64,000 bases of DNA, from NCBI RefSeq assembly GCF_002079055.1, contig NC_047495.1, positions 1 through 64,000 of the forward strand, given 5' to 3'. The DNA comes from Saccharomyces paradoxus. Lineage: Eukaryota > Ascomycota > Saccharomycetes > Saccharomycetales > Saccharomycetaceae. The position numbers were made by a program, and so were the translations under genes. Under the pieces are notes generated by a model, which was not told the origin of the DNA, ran no database searches, and saw nothing but the letters and a program-made list of their open reading frames with translations. Shown here piece by piece: positions 40,866-50,408 of this stretch. Every line of letters starts with the position of its first letter. Within the stretch, counting starts at the first letter, position 1.

Positions 40866-41456
40866 TTAAATTGGCCTCTTGGAATTCTCAGAGAGTAAAT
40901 CGATCTTCTTGCCAGCAGCGGTAACGCTCCATTCATGAATCAGAAACTCTTCGTCATGAGTGTTTCTATCGGCAACTAGCCTAACGGTCCCAGTAACGTT
41001 TTTGTCCCCCTTGATATAAAAGGTGATGTTAATTCTACCTTTGACAGAGTTCAGTTCACCGTAGACCCAGGGGATGATACCATCAAATTCTATACTTTCA
41101 CCCAGTATGTCTCTAGTCGCCGGAGACCGTCTTAGATGGTACAGCGTGTTGGAGATGATGGGGGACTCCGTCTTTTCATAGTTGAAGATCAGAGATAGTG
41201 CAGACCCAATGGCCACAGAAAACACCACGAATCCAAGTATTCGCTTTCTTCTCTCAGTGGTTGGGTCAGGTAGTTCTCTGTCAATTCTCAAAGGCCTGTT
41301 CTTGTCTTTCAAAACGATCTTGGCCTCATCTTCAGCGACACTATTATTGAATCTAGTGCTGGTGGAGAATGAGTGCAGCAAGGGACCACGCACCAGCACA
41401 GTCTTAGCTGCAGCATGTGTAAGTTTCGGCAAGCCTCTAGTCACCAACCTTAACAT
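40866..41456 (-). CDS. COA1: Mitochondrial complex IV assembly factor Coa1
   Basis: The 196-residue protein has an N-terminal mitochondrial presequence (MLRLVTRGLPKL onward, basic, with Arg and Ser). A single inner-membrane span follows (about residues 75-95, LGFVVFSVAIGSALSLIF), then a domain facing the intermembrane space with conserved GESIEFDGIIPWVYG and VRLVADRNTHDEEF. Coa1 works with Mss51, Shy1 and Cox14 in early Cox1 maturation. The frame is open a further 90 codons upstream, over the opposite-strand gene YIL156W-B, but the presequence starts at the ATG at 41456, so I start there. It is divergent with YIL156W-B with only about 155 bp between starts. Confidence 0.95.
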   Translation of the reverse strand: MLRLVTRGLPKLTHAAAKTVLVRGPLLHSFSTSTRFNNSVAEDEAKIVLKDKNRPLRIDRELPDPTTERRKRILGFVVFSVAIGSALSLIFNYEKTESPIISNTLYHLRRSPATRDILGESIEFDGIIPWVYGELNSVKGRINITFYIKGDKNVTGTVRLVADRNTHDEEFLIHEWSVTAAGKKIDLLSENSKRPI

Positions 41457-41610
41457 CTTGTATACTATGTTATGTCTTATACTTTTATGCCGTGGATTGG
41501 TACAGAGTAAAAGGTGGAACTCATTTAAACTGGGGATTGAAATAACAAGAAAGCGCTTTCTTTCTCCCACAATGATCAAGACAAAAACAAGCAAAAAAGG
41601 TGGAGAGATG

Positions 41611-41893
41611 ACATTGGTAAGTGCCAAAAATGAGCTACTAACATAACATCCGCATAATACTAACAAGAGAAATTGGTTAGGTGGGAAAAGTAGTACACAT
41701 ATCCATAGATCTAGTCTTGGTATCAACGTGCCTCGCGGGGATTAAACGCAATACAGGTCTGACGCCTAAGCTGGAGACTCTGGACAATCAGACTATGAGA
41801 AACTACATGAAACGGTATTTGAATTTGGGTGAGTCCGTATACGACTATTCCGTTGCCACTTGTGGCTCCTCGACGTATTTTGCCAGGAAATAG
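41611..41893 (+). CDS. YIL156W-B: Small conserved DUF1748 protein, spliced
   Basis: A two-exon gene. Exon 1 is ATGACATTG-type sequence at 41611-41616 (M-T then split to Leu) and exon 2 is 41681-41893. The intron at 41617-41680 has GTAAGT, TACTAAC and a TTAG acceptor. The product starts MTLVGKVVHISIDLVLVST and ends CGSSTYFARK, about 73-74 residues. It belongs to the fungal DUF1748 family of unknown function, with one hydrophobic stretch (about residues 7-22). Another in-frame ATG at 41572 would add 13 residues (mostly Lys/Thr), but family members begin near the chosen Met. Confidence 0.88.
41617..41680 (+). other. 64-nt spliceosomal intron of YIL156W-B
   Basis: The 5' splice site is GTAAGT. 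Perfect TACTAAC branch boxes lie at both 41636-41642 and 41658-41664. The acceptor TTAG ends at 41680. It is short but within the yeast range, and splicing preserves the frame. Confidence 0.85.
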
Positions 41894-42012
41894 GTACGTT
41901 TATATTCTATATATGTTGATAATATTTTGTATAACGGCACCCCAGCCGGGGGCCAAAATTAATAATCGCAACTTAAAGAGCTATCGCTATTGATTATACA
42001 CACGAACATTAA

Positions 42013-45000
42013 ATGCTAGACGATGATAAGGGCACGATCATGCATCCACATATAACGCCGTTCACACCTGAGTACTCAAATGAACTACTGCGAAGGGTCC
42101 AGGACCTGTACCACGAAGATATCAAGCACTACTATCCGCAGTTGAAACTGGAGAAGCTGCTGGACCTTCTGGAACATACAGAGTACCTGTTTGAGTTATA
42201 CCTGGACTCCATGCGCCACGATAGATCTAATGATGCGCTGACAGCGTTTATCATTGGGTGCTACTACGTGTTCCTGATCATTCCACAATCTTTGCAGTTC
42301 CAAACACGAAACAAGTCCTACAGCATCTATACAGATCTAAAAAAGATGTATGAGAATGAAATGAATATGACCAACGTTGTGCTCATGGTTAAGAAGGAAA
42401 TCGGTGTAGTCCTAGATGAGTCGGTTAAGCACGTGGTCGGTATTGAGCATAGAATCACCAAGAAGAGGGCATTTTCTGTGCCAGCTAACGATCTTTCAGG
42501 TCAGATGGCTTCACTATCACTGGAGACCGCGGTATCGCAGGAGCATGGACTTAAAGGCACATCTACTGAAGATGACGCAGACCAATCTTCACCTGTTTGG
42601 ACAGCACCAAACTTGGAGCCTAATGACCAATTGAAACTGGCTCTGTTGCCCGAAGTGATAGCAACACCAACTTTCCGTGAATCTGAAAGAAAGCCAAGTA
42701 ACCCAGTGAGACCATCTGTTTTACTGGAAGATGTACCCTGCATATACCACGAGAATAACACTAGTTCTGCATCTTTTAACCCACCGTTTCGAGAAATCAC
42801 CGCAGATAGATCAGTAACTCATCGGAAGGATTCTTATCATTCCGTTTATATGGTGGATAGTGACGCTCTCAAAGAAGATAATGACGATCTTTTCAATGTT
42901 GAGAATGATGGATTCATCCAGAGTTTAGATATTTTACAAAAGCAAAGTATAATTACAGCACCTGAATTGTTTAGTATATTATCGAATCGCGTTGAACGTG
43001 AAAAGGTTTTACTCATTGATCTAAGAATACCACAAAGGTCTGCGATAAATCACATCGTGGCACCTAACTTGGTTAAAGTTGATCCGAACTTATTGTGGGA
43101 CAAGAAGACAAACACACCCATCTATAAAGACGACATATTGGAACATTTACTAAATGAAAACGAGAACTTTATAAACCGTGATAAATTTGACTACATTGTT
43201 TACTATACCGATGTGAAGACTTTCATGACTATAAACTTCGATTATGCATTTATTTTCTTCTATTTAATGCTGACTTCCCAAAAGACTCCTTTAACCACTG
43301 TGCCTACTACTCTCTTGGGTGGATATGAAAAATGGAAGAAAACCCTACACTCGTATGCCCAGGAGTATCACATCTCTATCGAAGATTACTTATATAGACC
43401 TTACTCCCAAAAGGCGCGCTCACAGCAACAGCAACATCCCGATTCTCAGGATTCCTCTTCCACTAAAGAATCGTCCACAAAAGTTCCTGAGCCTCCCTCC
43501 TGGAAGCCCCCTGACCTGCCTATACGCTTGAGAAAACGTCCTCCACCACCACCACCTGTATCGATGCCCACAACTCCGGAAATTCCACCTCCTATACCGC
43601 CTAAGATAATGGTTTGTCCACAAGACAGTTCTACCTCTCGAAAACCACCAATACCAGCAAAGCAGCATGTTAAAAAGGAGCAACCTAACTCTAATGAAAT
43701 CATCCAAAGGAAAAAAAAACACCAGTATCAACACTACGATCAACGATTACTACAATTACAACCGCAGAGGGCTTACAATATCCCAACTATTGAACGAAGT
43801 CCAAACGTGTATGTTTCTTTGTCCATTACGGGACTAAGAAACTTGGGCAACACGTGTTACATTAATAGCATGATACAGTGCTTATTTGCTGCGAAGACAT
43901 TTCGAACACTTTTCATTTCGTCCAACTATAAGAACTACCTTCAACCAATGAGGAACAACAGATCTCATTATTCTCCCAAACTTTCTAATTCACTAAGTAT
44001 GCTTTTCAACAAGATGTATTTGAATGGTGGCTGCTCAGTTGTCCCAACAGGATTTCTCAAAGTTATCAATCAATTGCGTCCGGATTTGAAAATTCCTGAT
44101 GACCAACAGGATACTCAGGAGTTCTTAATGATACTCTTAGATAGATTACACGATGAACTTTCCGACCAACAGCATGTAGCGAACGATTATCCGAATTTAT
44201 TATTGTATAATGCAGATGCCCTAAAGGTTTCAAATAATGAATATAAGCATTGGTTTGACAAAAACGTAATTGGTAATGGTATATCTCCTATTGATGATAT
44301 TTTTCAAGGGCAAATGGAGAACAGCCTCCAATGTAAAAGGTGTGGTTACACGACTTTTAACTATAGCACATTTTATGTTTTATCACTGGCTATACCAAGA
44401 CGTTCTATGAAGCTAAGTAAACTTGGTAGGTCTACCGAGAAAAGAGTAAAATTAGAGGATTGTATCAATATGTTTACAAGCGATGAAGTACTCTCTGGTG
44501 AAAATGCATGGGATTGCCCACGCTGTGGTCCTACGGCGTCTGTATCTACATCTACATCTGCATTAGAGAATGAACCATCCATCGTTAAGAGTAAAAAGAA
44601 AAAAAGTCGATTTTTCACATTACATACAGGAACCAAGCGCCGTCATCTTGACTTTTTTGGAGACAGTATTAACGAAGGCAATAATAATAATAATAATACG
44701 ACGACCTCTGAACGAGAAAGATCCAGATCACCTTTCAGGATGTTGGGCGGTAGTGGGAAAAGGTCTAGTTCTAGTACACCGTTCGGTAATGGTGGCAATG
44801 ACAGTAATAATACGAGCGATTTTAAAAACAAAAAATTGACTACAGTGAAAACGATAAATTTTGTAACTTTACCAAAAATCTTAGTCATCCATCTCTCTAG
44901 ATTTTATTACGATTTGACCAAGAAAAACAACACCGTTATAACATATCCCTTAATACTAAACATAATATTGAAAAACAACGAAACTCTGAAATATAGGCTA

Positions 45001-45216
45001 TTTGGAGTGGTCAACCATACAGGCACATTAATCAGTGGTCATTATACATCACTAGTAAATAAAGACCTTGAACACAGTGTGGATATTGGGCGTTCCAAAT
45101 GGTATTATTTTGATGATGAAATTGTCAAGGCAGATAAGAAACATGGATCTGATAAAAACTTGAAAATTTCAAGCAGCGATGTTTACGTGTTGTTCTATGA
45201 AAGAGTTTATGACTAA
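42013..45216 (+). CDS. UBP7: Ubiquitin-specific protease Ubp7
   Basis: The 1067-residue protein (S288C 1071) has an N-terminal helical region and a rhodanese-like domain (about residues 315-450, with KVLLIDLRIPQRSAINH). A Gln-rich, then proline-rich segment (RKRPPPPPPVSMP, IPPPIPPKI) fits SH3 binding. The catalytic USP domain carries Cys615 in NLGNTCYINSM, two CxxC zinc-type pairs, and His1010 in GTLISGHYTSLV. It removes ubiquitin from substrates and is linked to endocytosis through the paralogue pair Ubp7/Ubp11. The rhodanese loop lacks an obvious active Cys, as in relatives. Trinucleotide repeats encode Gln and Asn runs that differ from S288C. Confidence 0.97.
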   Translation: MLDDDKGTIMHPHITPFTPEYSNELLRRVQDLYHEDIKHYYPQLKLEKLLDLLEHTEYLFELYLDSMRHDRSNDALTAFIIGCYYVFLIIPQSLQFQTRNKSYSIYTDLKKMYENEMNMTNVVLMVKKEIGVVLDESVKHVVGIEHRITKKRAFSVPANDLSGQMASLSLETAVSQEHGLKGTSTEDDADQSSPVWTAPNLEPNDQLKLALLPEVIATPTFRESERKPSNPVRPSVLLEDVPCIYHENNTSSASFNPPFREITADRSVTHRKDSYHSVYMVDSDALKEDNDDLFNVENDGFIQSLDILQKQSIITAPELFSILSNRVEREKVLLIDLRIPQRSAINHIVAPNLVKVDPNLLWDKKTNTPIYKDDILEHLLNENENFINRDKFDYIVYYTDVKTFMTINFDYAFIFFYLMLTSQKTPLTTVPTTLLGGYEKWKKTLHSYAQEYHISIEDYLYRPYSQKARSQQQQHPDSQDSSSTKESSTKVPEPPSWKPPDLPIRLRKRPPPPPPVSMPTTPEIPPPIPPKIMVCPQDSSTSRKPPIPAKQHVKKEQPNSNEIIQRKKKHQYQHYDQRLLQLQPQRAYNIPTIERSPNVYVSLSITGLRNLGNTCYINSMIQCLFAAKTFRTLFISSNYKNYLQPMRNNRSHYSPKLSNSLSMLFNKMYLNGGCSVVPTGFLKVINQLRPDLKIPDDQQDTQEFLMILLDRLHDELSDQQHVANDYPNLLLYNADALKVSNNEYKHWFDKNVIGNGISPIDDIFQGQMENSLQCKRCGYTTFNYSTFYVLSLAIPRRSMKLSKLGRSTEKRVKLEDCINMFTSDEVLSGENAWDCPRCGPTASVSTSTSALENEPSIVKSKKKKSRFFTLHTGTKRRHLDFFGDSINEGNNNNNNTTTSERERSRSPFRMLGGSGKRSSSSTPFGNGGNDSNNTSDFKNKKLTTVKTINFVTLPKILVIHLSRFYYDLTKKNNTVITYPLILNIILKNNETLKYRLFGVVNHTGTLISGHYTSLVNKDLEHSVDIGRSKWYYFDDEIVKADKKHGSDKNLKISSSDVYVLFYERVYD

Positions 45217-45645
45217 CAAAGTCTTGCATTTTTCTACGTACTATATATACATACATATTTCATTGTACCTCAGGATATTGAAGGATCCACTCTGGTGTAT
45301 ACTTTTTATGTTTTGCAATAGGACTGAGGAATTAAGGGATGATTAAAAACGATATTAAAACTGATTATAGAAATTTACACGGTGAATATATAGGTGATAT
45401 CATGTATTGAAAATAGGGAATATAAAGATTAGGAAGGTCATAAATTGAAGTTGAATAGTAACTAGTAGGCTCTATTGCCTCTTTTTTTCATATTTTAAAA
45501 TAGGTTTTTTTTAGATTATTTTAACTCTTCCATTAAAGAAAATAGTTATTAACAGCGATACCATTACCATTATTACTATTGTTATGTTATCATTATCATT
45601 ATTATTGTTATTGTTATTTTTAATTTCGTCGCGATCATAATCGAT
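45217..45645. other. Convergent UBP7-GUT2 spacer with ATT/GTT microsatellite
   Basis: 429 bp between two 3' ends. The stretch at about 45560-45622 is an impure trinucleotide repeat of ATT/GTT/ATC type. T-runs near 45481 and 45507 fit 3'-end signals. No gene. Confidence 0.6.
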
Positions 45646-47595
45646 CTAGACACCAAATGTCTTGATAAAGTTTACAGTTTTTTCAAGTTCCCATTGCCTC
45701 TTCTTCTCTGACCAATCGAACTCATCACCCATAACTTTGACAGTGGCATGTACCGCATTCAAAGCTTCCTTGGCGTCCAAGAAGGCGAATCTTGTTCTTC
45801 TTAAAAGGAAATCCAAGGGAGTTCTACAATATTCGTATTGCATCGAATACTTTAACTCACCGATTGTGAATGGATATCTGAAAGTATCAAAATTGACCAA
45901 GTTGTTTTCCTCGCTAGCGTAGATTACGTTGTTTTCTTTATCAGCTAAGGACAGGGGCAGTTTATTTTCCATAGACTCTTTGAAAAATTCGCAAATAATG
46001 GAAGAACGAGTTCCATAGTTTTGAACCAAATAGTTGGACATCTTTGATGATAGATGGTAATTTTGAGCCAATAAGGCTACATAGTTCTGCGTCCATTCTT
46101 CGGCACCAGCAAGTTTGATGTCTCTTGTGTGGCAAGGTTTCAAATTATGGAATCCACCAACTTCGACAACTTTGTCAATTGTCTCCTCTGCCATCTGTCT
46201 GTAAGTAGTCCATTTACCACCTGCAATAGTAATTAATCCATTATCCGAAGTGAACAAAAAGTGCGATCTCACCACGCCCTGGGTGGCAGAACCCTTCTTA
46301 CCGTCTGCGGGGATTGTACGCGGATCTCTGACCAAAGGCCTGACACCGGCCCATGCACTTAGGACGTCTTCTCTCTTCACAGGGAATTCAATGTAGTGTT
46401 GCAGTTCTTTCAAGATATCTTGGATATCGGCCTCTGTGGGCATGGGGTTTTCTGGAACTTGCTTTAGTGGGATGTCTGTGGTACCAGCCAAGACTTTGCC
46501 CTGCCAAGGTAAGAAGAACATCACTCTTCCATCAGACGTTCTGACGTCCAACAAACCCATGTCCTTCGGGCAGTAGAAAGAGGGCAATACAATGTGAACA
46601 CCAATAGATGGAATGACCATTTTCGGGTCCATGACGGCGATTTGGTTGAAAGCCGACTTGACTTTGGAGTTGTCATTTAACGGGGAGTCCGGTAGACCCG
46701 ATGGGTTGCGGTCCATTTGCAAAATGGCATCACTGTATGGCCCTGTGGCGTTGACAACGCATTTGGCGTTGATTCTAACGAGTTCGTTAGTCTCAACGTC
46801 ACGAGCATCGGCACCGATAACTTTACCAGTAGCTGGGTCCTTGATCAATTTCTGTACTTCGACATAGTTCAAAACGGTAGCGCCGTTCTCCACAGCCGTG
46901 ATGGCCAAAGTGGCATTCAAACGCGAATCGTTAAAGGACCCATCGTGATACACAAGCGAGGCCTTCAAATTGTCCGTCGTAAGCATCGGAGCCTTCTCCA
47001 CGGTGGCAGATTTGGACAGCAGGTATGATTTTTTCAAGTTTTGGGAACCAGCGAAGAAATCGTAGAATTTACAACCCATATAGATGTACGGGACCTGCCA
47101 CGTGCTGTAGATGGGGATCAGAATCGGTAGGACCGTGCACAGATGGGGGGCAGTGTTGATAAGATGTTTACGCTCATTGAGTGCCTCGATGACCAGATCC
47201 AGCTGTGCCTTGGAGAATTCCCAGAAGGCCTTCTCCAAGTACCGCACGCCACCGTGAATCATCTTGGTAGACTTGGACGACGTTCCCGAGGCAAAATCGC
47301 CCTTCTCGACAAGGGCCACATTGAGCCCCCTGGTGGCAGCGTCTAGGGCACACCCTGTCCCAGTGGCTCCTCCACCGATGATCAACACGTCGAATTGGTG
47401 CGTCTTGGCCAGACGATCCAGCAGGTCTCGTCTAGAGACCTGCGGAGGAGCAGCAGTGGGGAATTGCACCATGTAGCTCGGGTCATTGTGCACCAAGGGC
47501 CTATCGCCTTGGCTAGTCACCCAGTACAGTGACCCTGTAGCTGTGGCCATGGCAGCAGCAGCAGCAGCAGCTCTTCTTCTCGTTACCGAAAACAT
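45646..47595 (-). CDS. GUT2: Mitochondrial FAD-dependent glycerol-3-phosphate dehydrogenase
   Basis: The 649-residue protein has an Arg/Ala presequence (MFSVTRRRAAAAAAA). An FAD-binding Rossmann motif DVLIIGGGATGTGCALDAAT lies at about residues 69-88. The glpD/GUT2 signature includes GTSSKSTKMIHGGVRYLEKA, and the C-terminal region holds FTSDNGLITIAGGKWTTYR. It oxidises glycerol-3-phosphate to dihydroxyacetone phosphate at the outer face of the inner membrane and feeds electrons to ubiquinone. It is needed for glycerol growth and the glycerol-3-phosphate shuttle. The poly-Ala run is encoded by a GCA/GCT-type repeat near 47551-47577, which may vary between strains. Confidence 0.97.
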   Translation of the reverse strand: MFSVTRRRAAAAAAAMATATGSLYWVTSQGDRPLVHNDPSYMVQFPTAAPPQVSRRDLLDRLAKTHQFDVLIIGGGATGTGCALDAATRGLNVALVEKGDFASGTSSKSTKMIHGGVRYLEKAFWEFSKAQLDLVIEALNERKHLINTAPHLCTVLPILIPIYSTWQVPYIYMGCKFYDFFAGSQNLKKSYLLSKSATVEKAPMLTTDNLKASLVYHDGSFNDSRLNATLAITAVENGATVLNYVEVQKLIKDPATGKVIGADARDVETNELVRINAKCVVNATGPYSDAILQMDRNPSGLPDSPLNDNSKVKSAFNQIAVMDPKMVIPSIGVHIVLPSFYCPKDMGLLDVRTSDGRVMFFLPWQGKVLAGTTDIPLKQVPENPMPTEADIQDILKELQHYIEFPVKREDVLSAWAGVRPLVRDPRTIPADGKKGSATQGVVRSHFLFTSDNGLITIAGGKWTTYRQMAEETIDKVVEVGGFHNLKPCHTRDIKLAGAEEWTQNYVALLAQNYHLSSKMSNYLVQNYGTRSSIICEFFKESMENKLPLSLADKENNVIYASEENNLVNFDTFRYPFTIGELKYSMQYEYCRTPLDFLLRRTRFAFLDAKEALNAVHATVKVMGDEFDWSEKKRQWELEKTVNFIKTFGV

Positions 47596-47868
47596 ATATT
47601 AGTACCTATTTAGTTCTTGTAGCAGTGATGGCGATAGCACAGCCAAGATAAGAGAATCAGAGTCCTTGGTTTGGACTAGAATTCCCTATTTGTGGCTGTT
47701 CTCTTTTAAGTTTAAATACAAATTTTAGCGTGCGGGGTTGCAAAATTTCCCCTGCTAAAACTGAAATAAAGTTGGGTGGATAACATATCGGTACATAGAA
47801 AAGACATAAGGTCTGTTGCTACATATAAGTATGTGTTGCTAAAAAGGAATTACTGCAGTGATTATTGG
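47596..47868. promoter_or_regulatory. GUT2 promoter and IMP2' 3' region
   Basis: 273 bp. AGTTTAAATACAAATTT near 47708-47724 is AT-rich and TATA-like for GUT2. No clear Adr1 pair could be assigned. Confidence 0.35.
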
Positions 47869-48903
47869 TCACTCGCTGATGCCCTTGCGCTTGGCACGTT
47901 TTAGCTTCTTCCTGACCGCGAGAATGGGCACGGAGCAGACGAAGTTCTGCAGAGTGGATAGGATCACCGACAGGGAGCAGCACAGGGCGACTGGTTTGAG
48001 GCCGTGGATCATCTCGTTGAGGAGGTGCTTTGGGTACGGATGGGTCAAGGAGAGGACGACGACGTCGAGGTCGTCGAGGACGCCCGCGACGCAGTCGAAC
48101 AGGTGCATGACGTGCTTTCTGATTCTGGCAACGTTGGTGAACATCTGGGAGTCGTCCGTGGGCTTCGAAGGTTCCCAATGGACGATATATACGGTGTCCC
48201 CCTGGTTGACGGCTGCGCCCATGAGGTAGGTGAGTGCGTAGGTGGACTCGCCGCTCAGATCTGTGTAGAGGATGAAGGATCTTTGGTTGCCCGACTCTGC
48301 GCCGGAGCCTTTGGTGAGCAGTTGGATGGCTCTGACGTAACCTCCCTCGAGTTGCTCCAGAGACACGCCTTCGTTTTCGTGGCCACGGATGCTGATTTCG
48401 TACTTGGCTATCCAGGCCTTGCTGGACTCTAGCACTTCATTTATGCTGGTACAAAAGTTAGGCAGCACTTTCATGCCCAGATCGTAGTGGAACTCCTCGT
48501 CGATTTCCAAATCGTTTTCAATATCACTCACTTGCTCTTCGTCGGACTCCTCCTCGTCCATATCGTCGCCGTCGTCGTCATCGTCGTCATTACCTTCGCC
48601 TTCTTCTTCGGAGTCCACGTCCACGACCCTCAACCGCATCGAGGGGTCCTGCCTCAACACGGTCCACTTAAGGAACTCTTCCTCCCTCACTCTGCTGCGG
48701 CTACTGGCTCTACTCCTCGACCGCGACAGACTACTTACATTTGAGTCCCGTTCGCCTCTTTTCTTCTTGCTACGACCTCTTTCTCTGTGGCCCCTTTCCA
48801 TCTGCTCCGAGTCGAATTCCACGGTGGTGGGCGTTTCCGGCTTGGTGCTGTGTAAATTCGATTGTGTTCCATCAGGTTTAGTCAGCAATATACTCTTTTG
48901 CAT
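47869..48903 (-). CDS. IMP2': Transcriptional activator Imp2', ion homeostasis and sugar use
   Basis: The 344-residue protein (S288C 346) has a basic Ser/Arg-rich N-terminal third (RERGRSKKKRGER, SRSRSRASSRSR). A strongly acidic run (EEEGEGNDDDDDDGDDMDEE, about residues 100-120) fits an activation domain, followed by a folded C-terminal domain that resembles a universal-stress or UspA-type fold in its VYIVHWEPS and LDDLDVVVLS strands (inference). In S. cerevisiae it is needed for maltose, galactose and raffinose use under some conditions and for resistance to DNA-damaging and oxidative agents. Its GC-rich codons contrast with the neighbours. Confidence 0.93.
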   Translation of the reverse strand: MQKSILLTKPDGTQSNLHSTKPETPTTVEFDSEQMERGHRERGRSKKKRGERDSNVSSLSRSRSRASSRSRVREEEFLKWTVLRQDPSMRLRVVDVDSEEEGEGNDDDDDDGDDMDEEESDEEQVSDIENDLEIDEEFHYDLGMKVLPNFCTSINEVLESSKAWIAKYEISIRGHENEGVSLEQLEGGYVRAIQLLTKGSGAESGNQRSFILYTDLSGESTYALTYLMGAAVNQGDTVYIVHWEPSKPTDDSQMFTNVARIRKHVMHLFDCVAGVLDDLDVVVLSLTHPYPKHLLNEMIHGLKPVALCCSLSVILSTLQNFVCSVPILAVRKKLKRAKRKGISE

Positions 48904-49081
48904 CGTGTACTTGGCTATTCCTCTTGTTGATTCTTTTGGTAGTCTCCCTTTTATTGGACTCTTGTGTTTGAATCAAACCTTTTTTCCGGAACTTTAAAGC
49001 TTCCTTAAAAGGATGAAATAGGAAAAGAGTGCACATTGCAAAAGAACGCATATAAGGACAAACAAATAGGCGAGCAAAATA
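48904..49081. promoter_or_regulatory. Divergent IMP2'-RRD1 promoter
   Basis: 178 bp between two start codons, so the regulatory region is compact and shared. It is AT-rich, with no TATA box that I would assign. Confidence 0.4.
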
Positions 49082-50263
49082 ATGTCTCTAGATCGTGTCG
49101 ATTGGCCGCACGCCACCTTCTCTACCCCAGTGAAGCGTATCTTCGATACGCAGACAACGCTGGACTTCCAATCGTCGCTAGCCATTCACAGGATCAAGTA
49201 CCATTTGCACAAATACATTACGTTAATATCGCATTGTCCGGAGCCTGACCCACACGCAGCTGCCTCGCCGATCCCCATGGTCAACGGGCTGATGGAAGTG
49301 TTGGATAAGCTTGCCCATCTGATCGACGAGACACCGCCTCTTCCTGGTCCCAGAAGATATGGTAATCTAGCGTGTCGCGAATGGCACCATAAGCTGGATG
49401 AACGGCTGCCCCAGTGGCTGCAGGAAATGCTGCCCTCAGAATACCATGTGGTGGTGCCTGAATTGCAGTATTATTTGGGTAACAGCTTTGGTTCATCGAC
49501 AAGGTTGGACTACGGCACGGGCCACGAACTTTCATTTATGGCCACCGTCATAGCACTGGATCTGCTGGGAATGTTCCCGCACATGAGGGGCACCGACGTG
49601 TTTTTGCTGTTTAACAAGTACTACACTATCATGAGGAGATTGATCCTGACGTATACGCTGGAGCCCGCTGGGTCGCATGGCGTGTGGGGGCTCGACGACC
49701 ATTTCCACCTGGTGTACATCTTGGGCTCGTCTCAATGGCAGCTGCTTGATACGCAAGCCCCCTTGCAACCGAGAGAAGTACTGGATAAGTCGCTGGCTCG
49801 CGAGTATAAGGACACCAACTTCTACTGCCAAGGCATAAACTTCATTAACGAGGTGAAAATGGGGCCCTTTGAAGAGCATTCGCCCATCCTATATGATATT
49901 GCGGTCACCGTACCACGCTGGTCTAAAGTGTGTAAAGGGCTGTTGAAAATGTATTCTGTAGAGGTTCTGAAGAAGTTTCCGGTGGTGCAACATTTCTGGT
50001 TTGGCACAGGCTTCTTTCCTTGGGTCAACATCCAAAACGGCACTGATCTGCCTGTTTTTGAAGAAAAGGAGGAAGAGACTATACAGCAAGCGAATGCGGG
50101 ATCGCCAGGTCAAGAACACACTTCAACACGATTCCCAGCGTCCACGTCGATGCCTCCTCCAGGTGCTCCGCCTTCTGGTAGCAATATCAACTATTTACTA
50201 AGCCACCAAAATTATTCGCACAGGAACAAGACTTCCTCCTCAAGAGATAGACTACGTAAATAA
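49082..50263 (+). CDS. RRD1: PP2A activator, peptidyl-prolyl isomerase (PTPA)
   Basis: The 393-residue protein matches S. cerevisiae Rrd1 in length. The PTPA fold covers about residues 1-325, with the conserved blocks YLGNSFGSSTRLDYGTGHE, GVWGLDDHFHLVYILGSSQ and the C-terminal KFPVVQHFWFG. A low-complexity Pro/Ser tail follows (STSMPPPGAPPSG). Rrd1 helps activate PP2A-like phosphatases (Pph21/22, Sit4) and shows prolyl isomerase activity. It is linked to rapamycin response, G1 progression and bud morphogenesis. It shares a 178-bp divergent promoter with IMP2'. Confidence 0.96.
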   Translation: MSLDRVDWPHATFSTPVKRIFDTQTTLDFQSSLAIHRIKYHLHKYITLISHCPEPDPHAAASPIPMVNGLMEVLDKLAHLIDETPPLPGPRRYGNLACREWHHKLDERLPQWLQEMLPSEYHVVVPELQYYLGNSFGSSTRLDYGTGHELSFMATVIALDLLGMFPHMRGTDVFLLFNKYYTIMRRLILTYTLEPAGSHGVWGLDDHFHLVYILGSSQWQLLDTQAPLQPREVLDKSLAREYKDTNFYCQGINFINEVKMGPFEEHSPILYDIAVTVPRWSKVCKGLLKMYSVEVLKKFPVVQHFWFGTGFFPWVNIQNGTDLPVFEEKEEETIQQANAGSPGQEHTSTRFPASTSMPPPGAPPSGSNINYLLSHQNYSHRNKTSSSRDRLRK

Positions 50264-50408
50264 TATTACCTAAACATATAAATGTGTATGACATGCATTA
50301 TGACTTCAATTTTTGTTCTTCCTTTTTACTTGTGTCTATAATATATAAGCCTATAATCAGACGAAAAAAGGAAAAGGAAGCGGTAATACAAATAAACAAG
50401 TAGGTGGA

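Noticed and set aside
41457-41726. 90-codon open extension of COA1 upstream of its ATG
   Set aside because: It lies antisense to the spliced gene YIL156W-B, lacks mitochondrial-presequence character, and would bury the presequence that starts at 41456.
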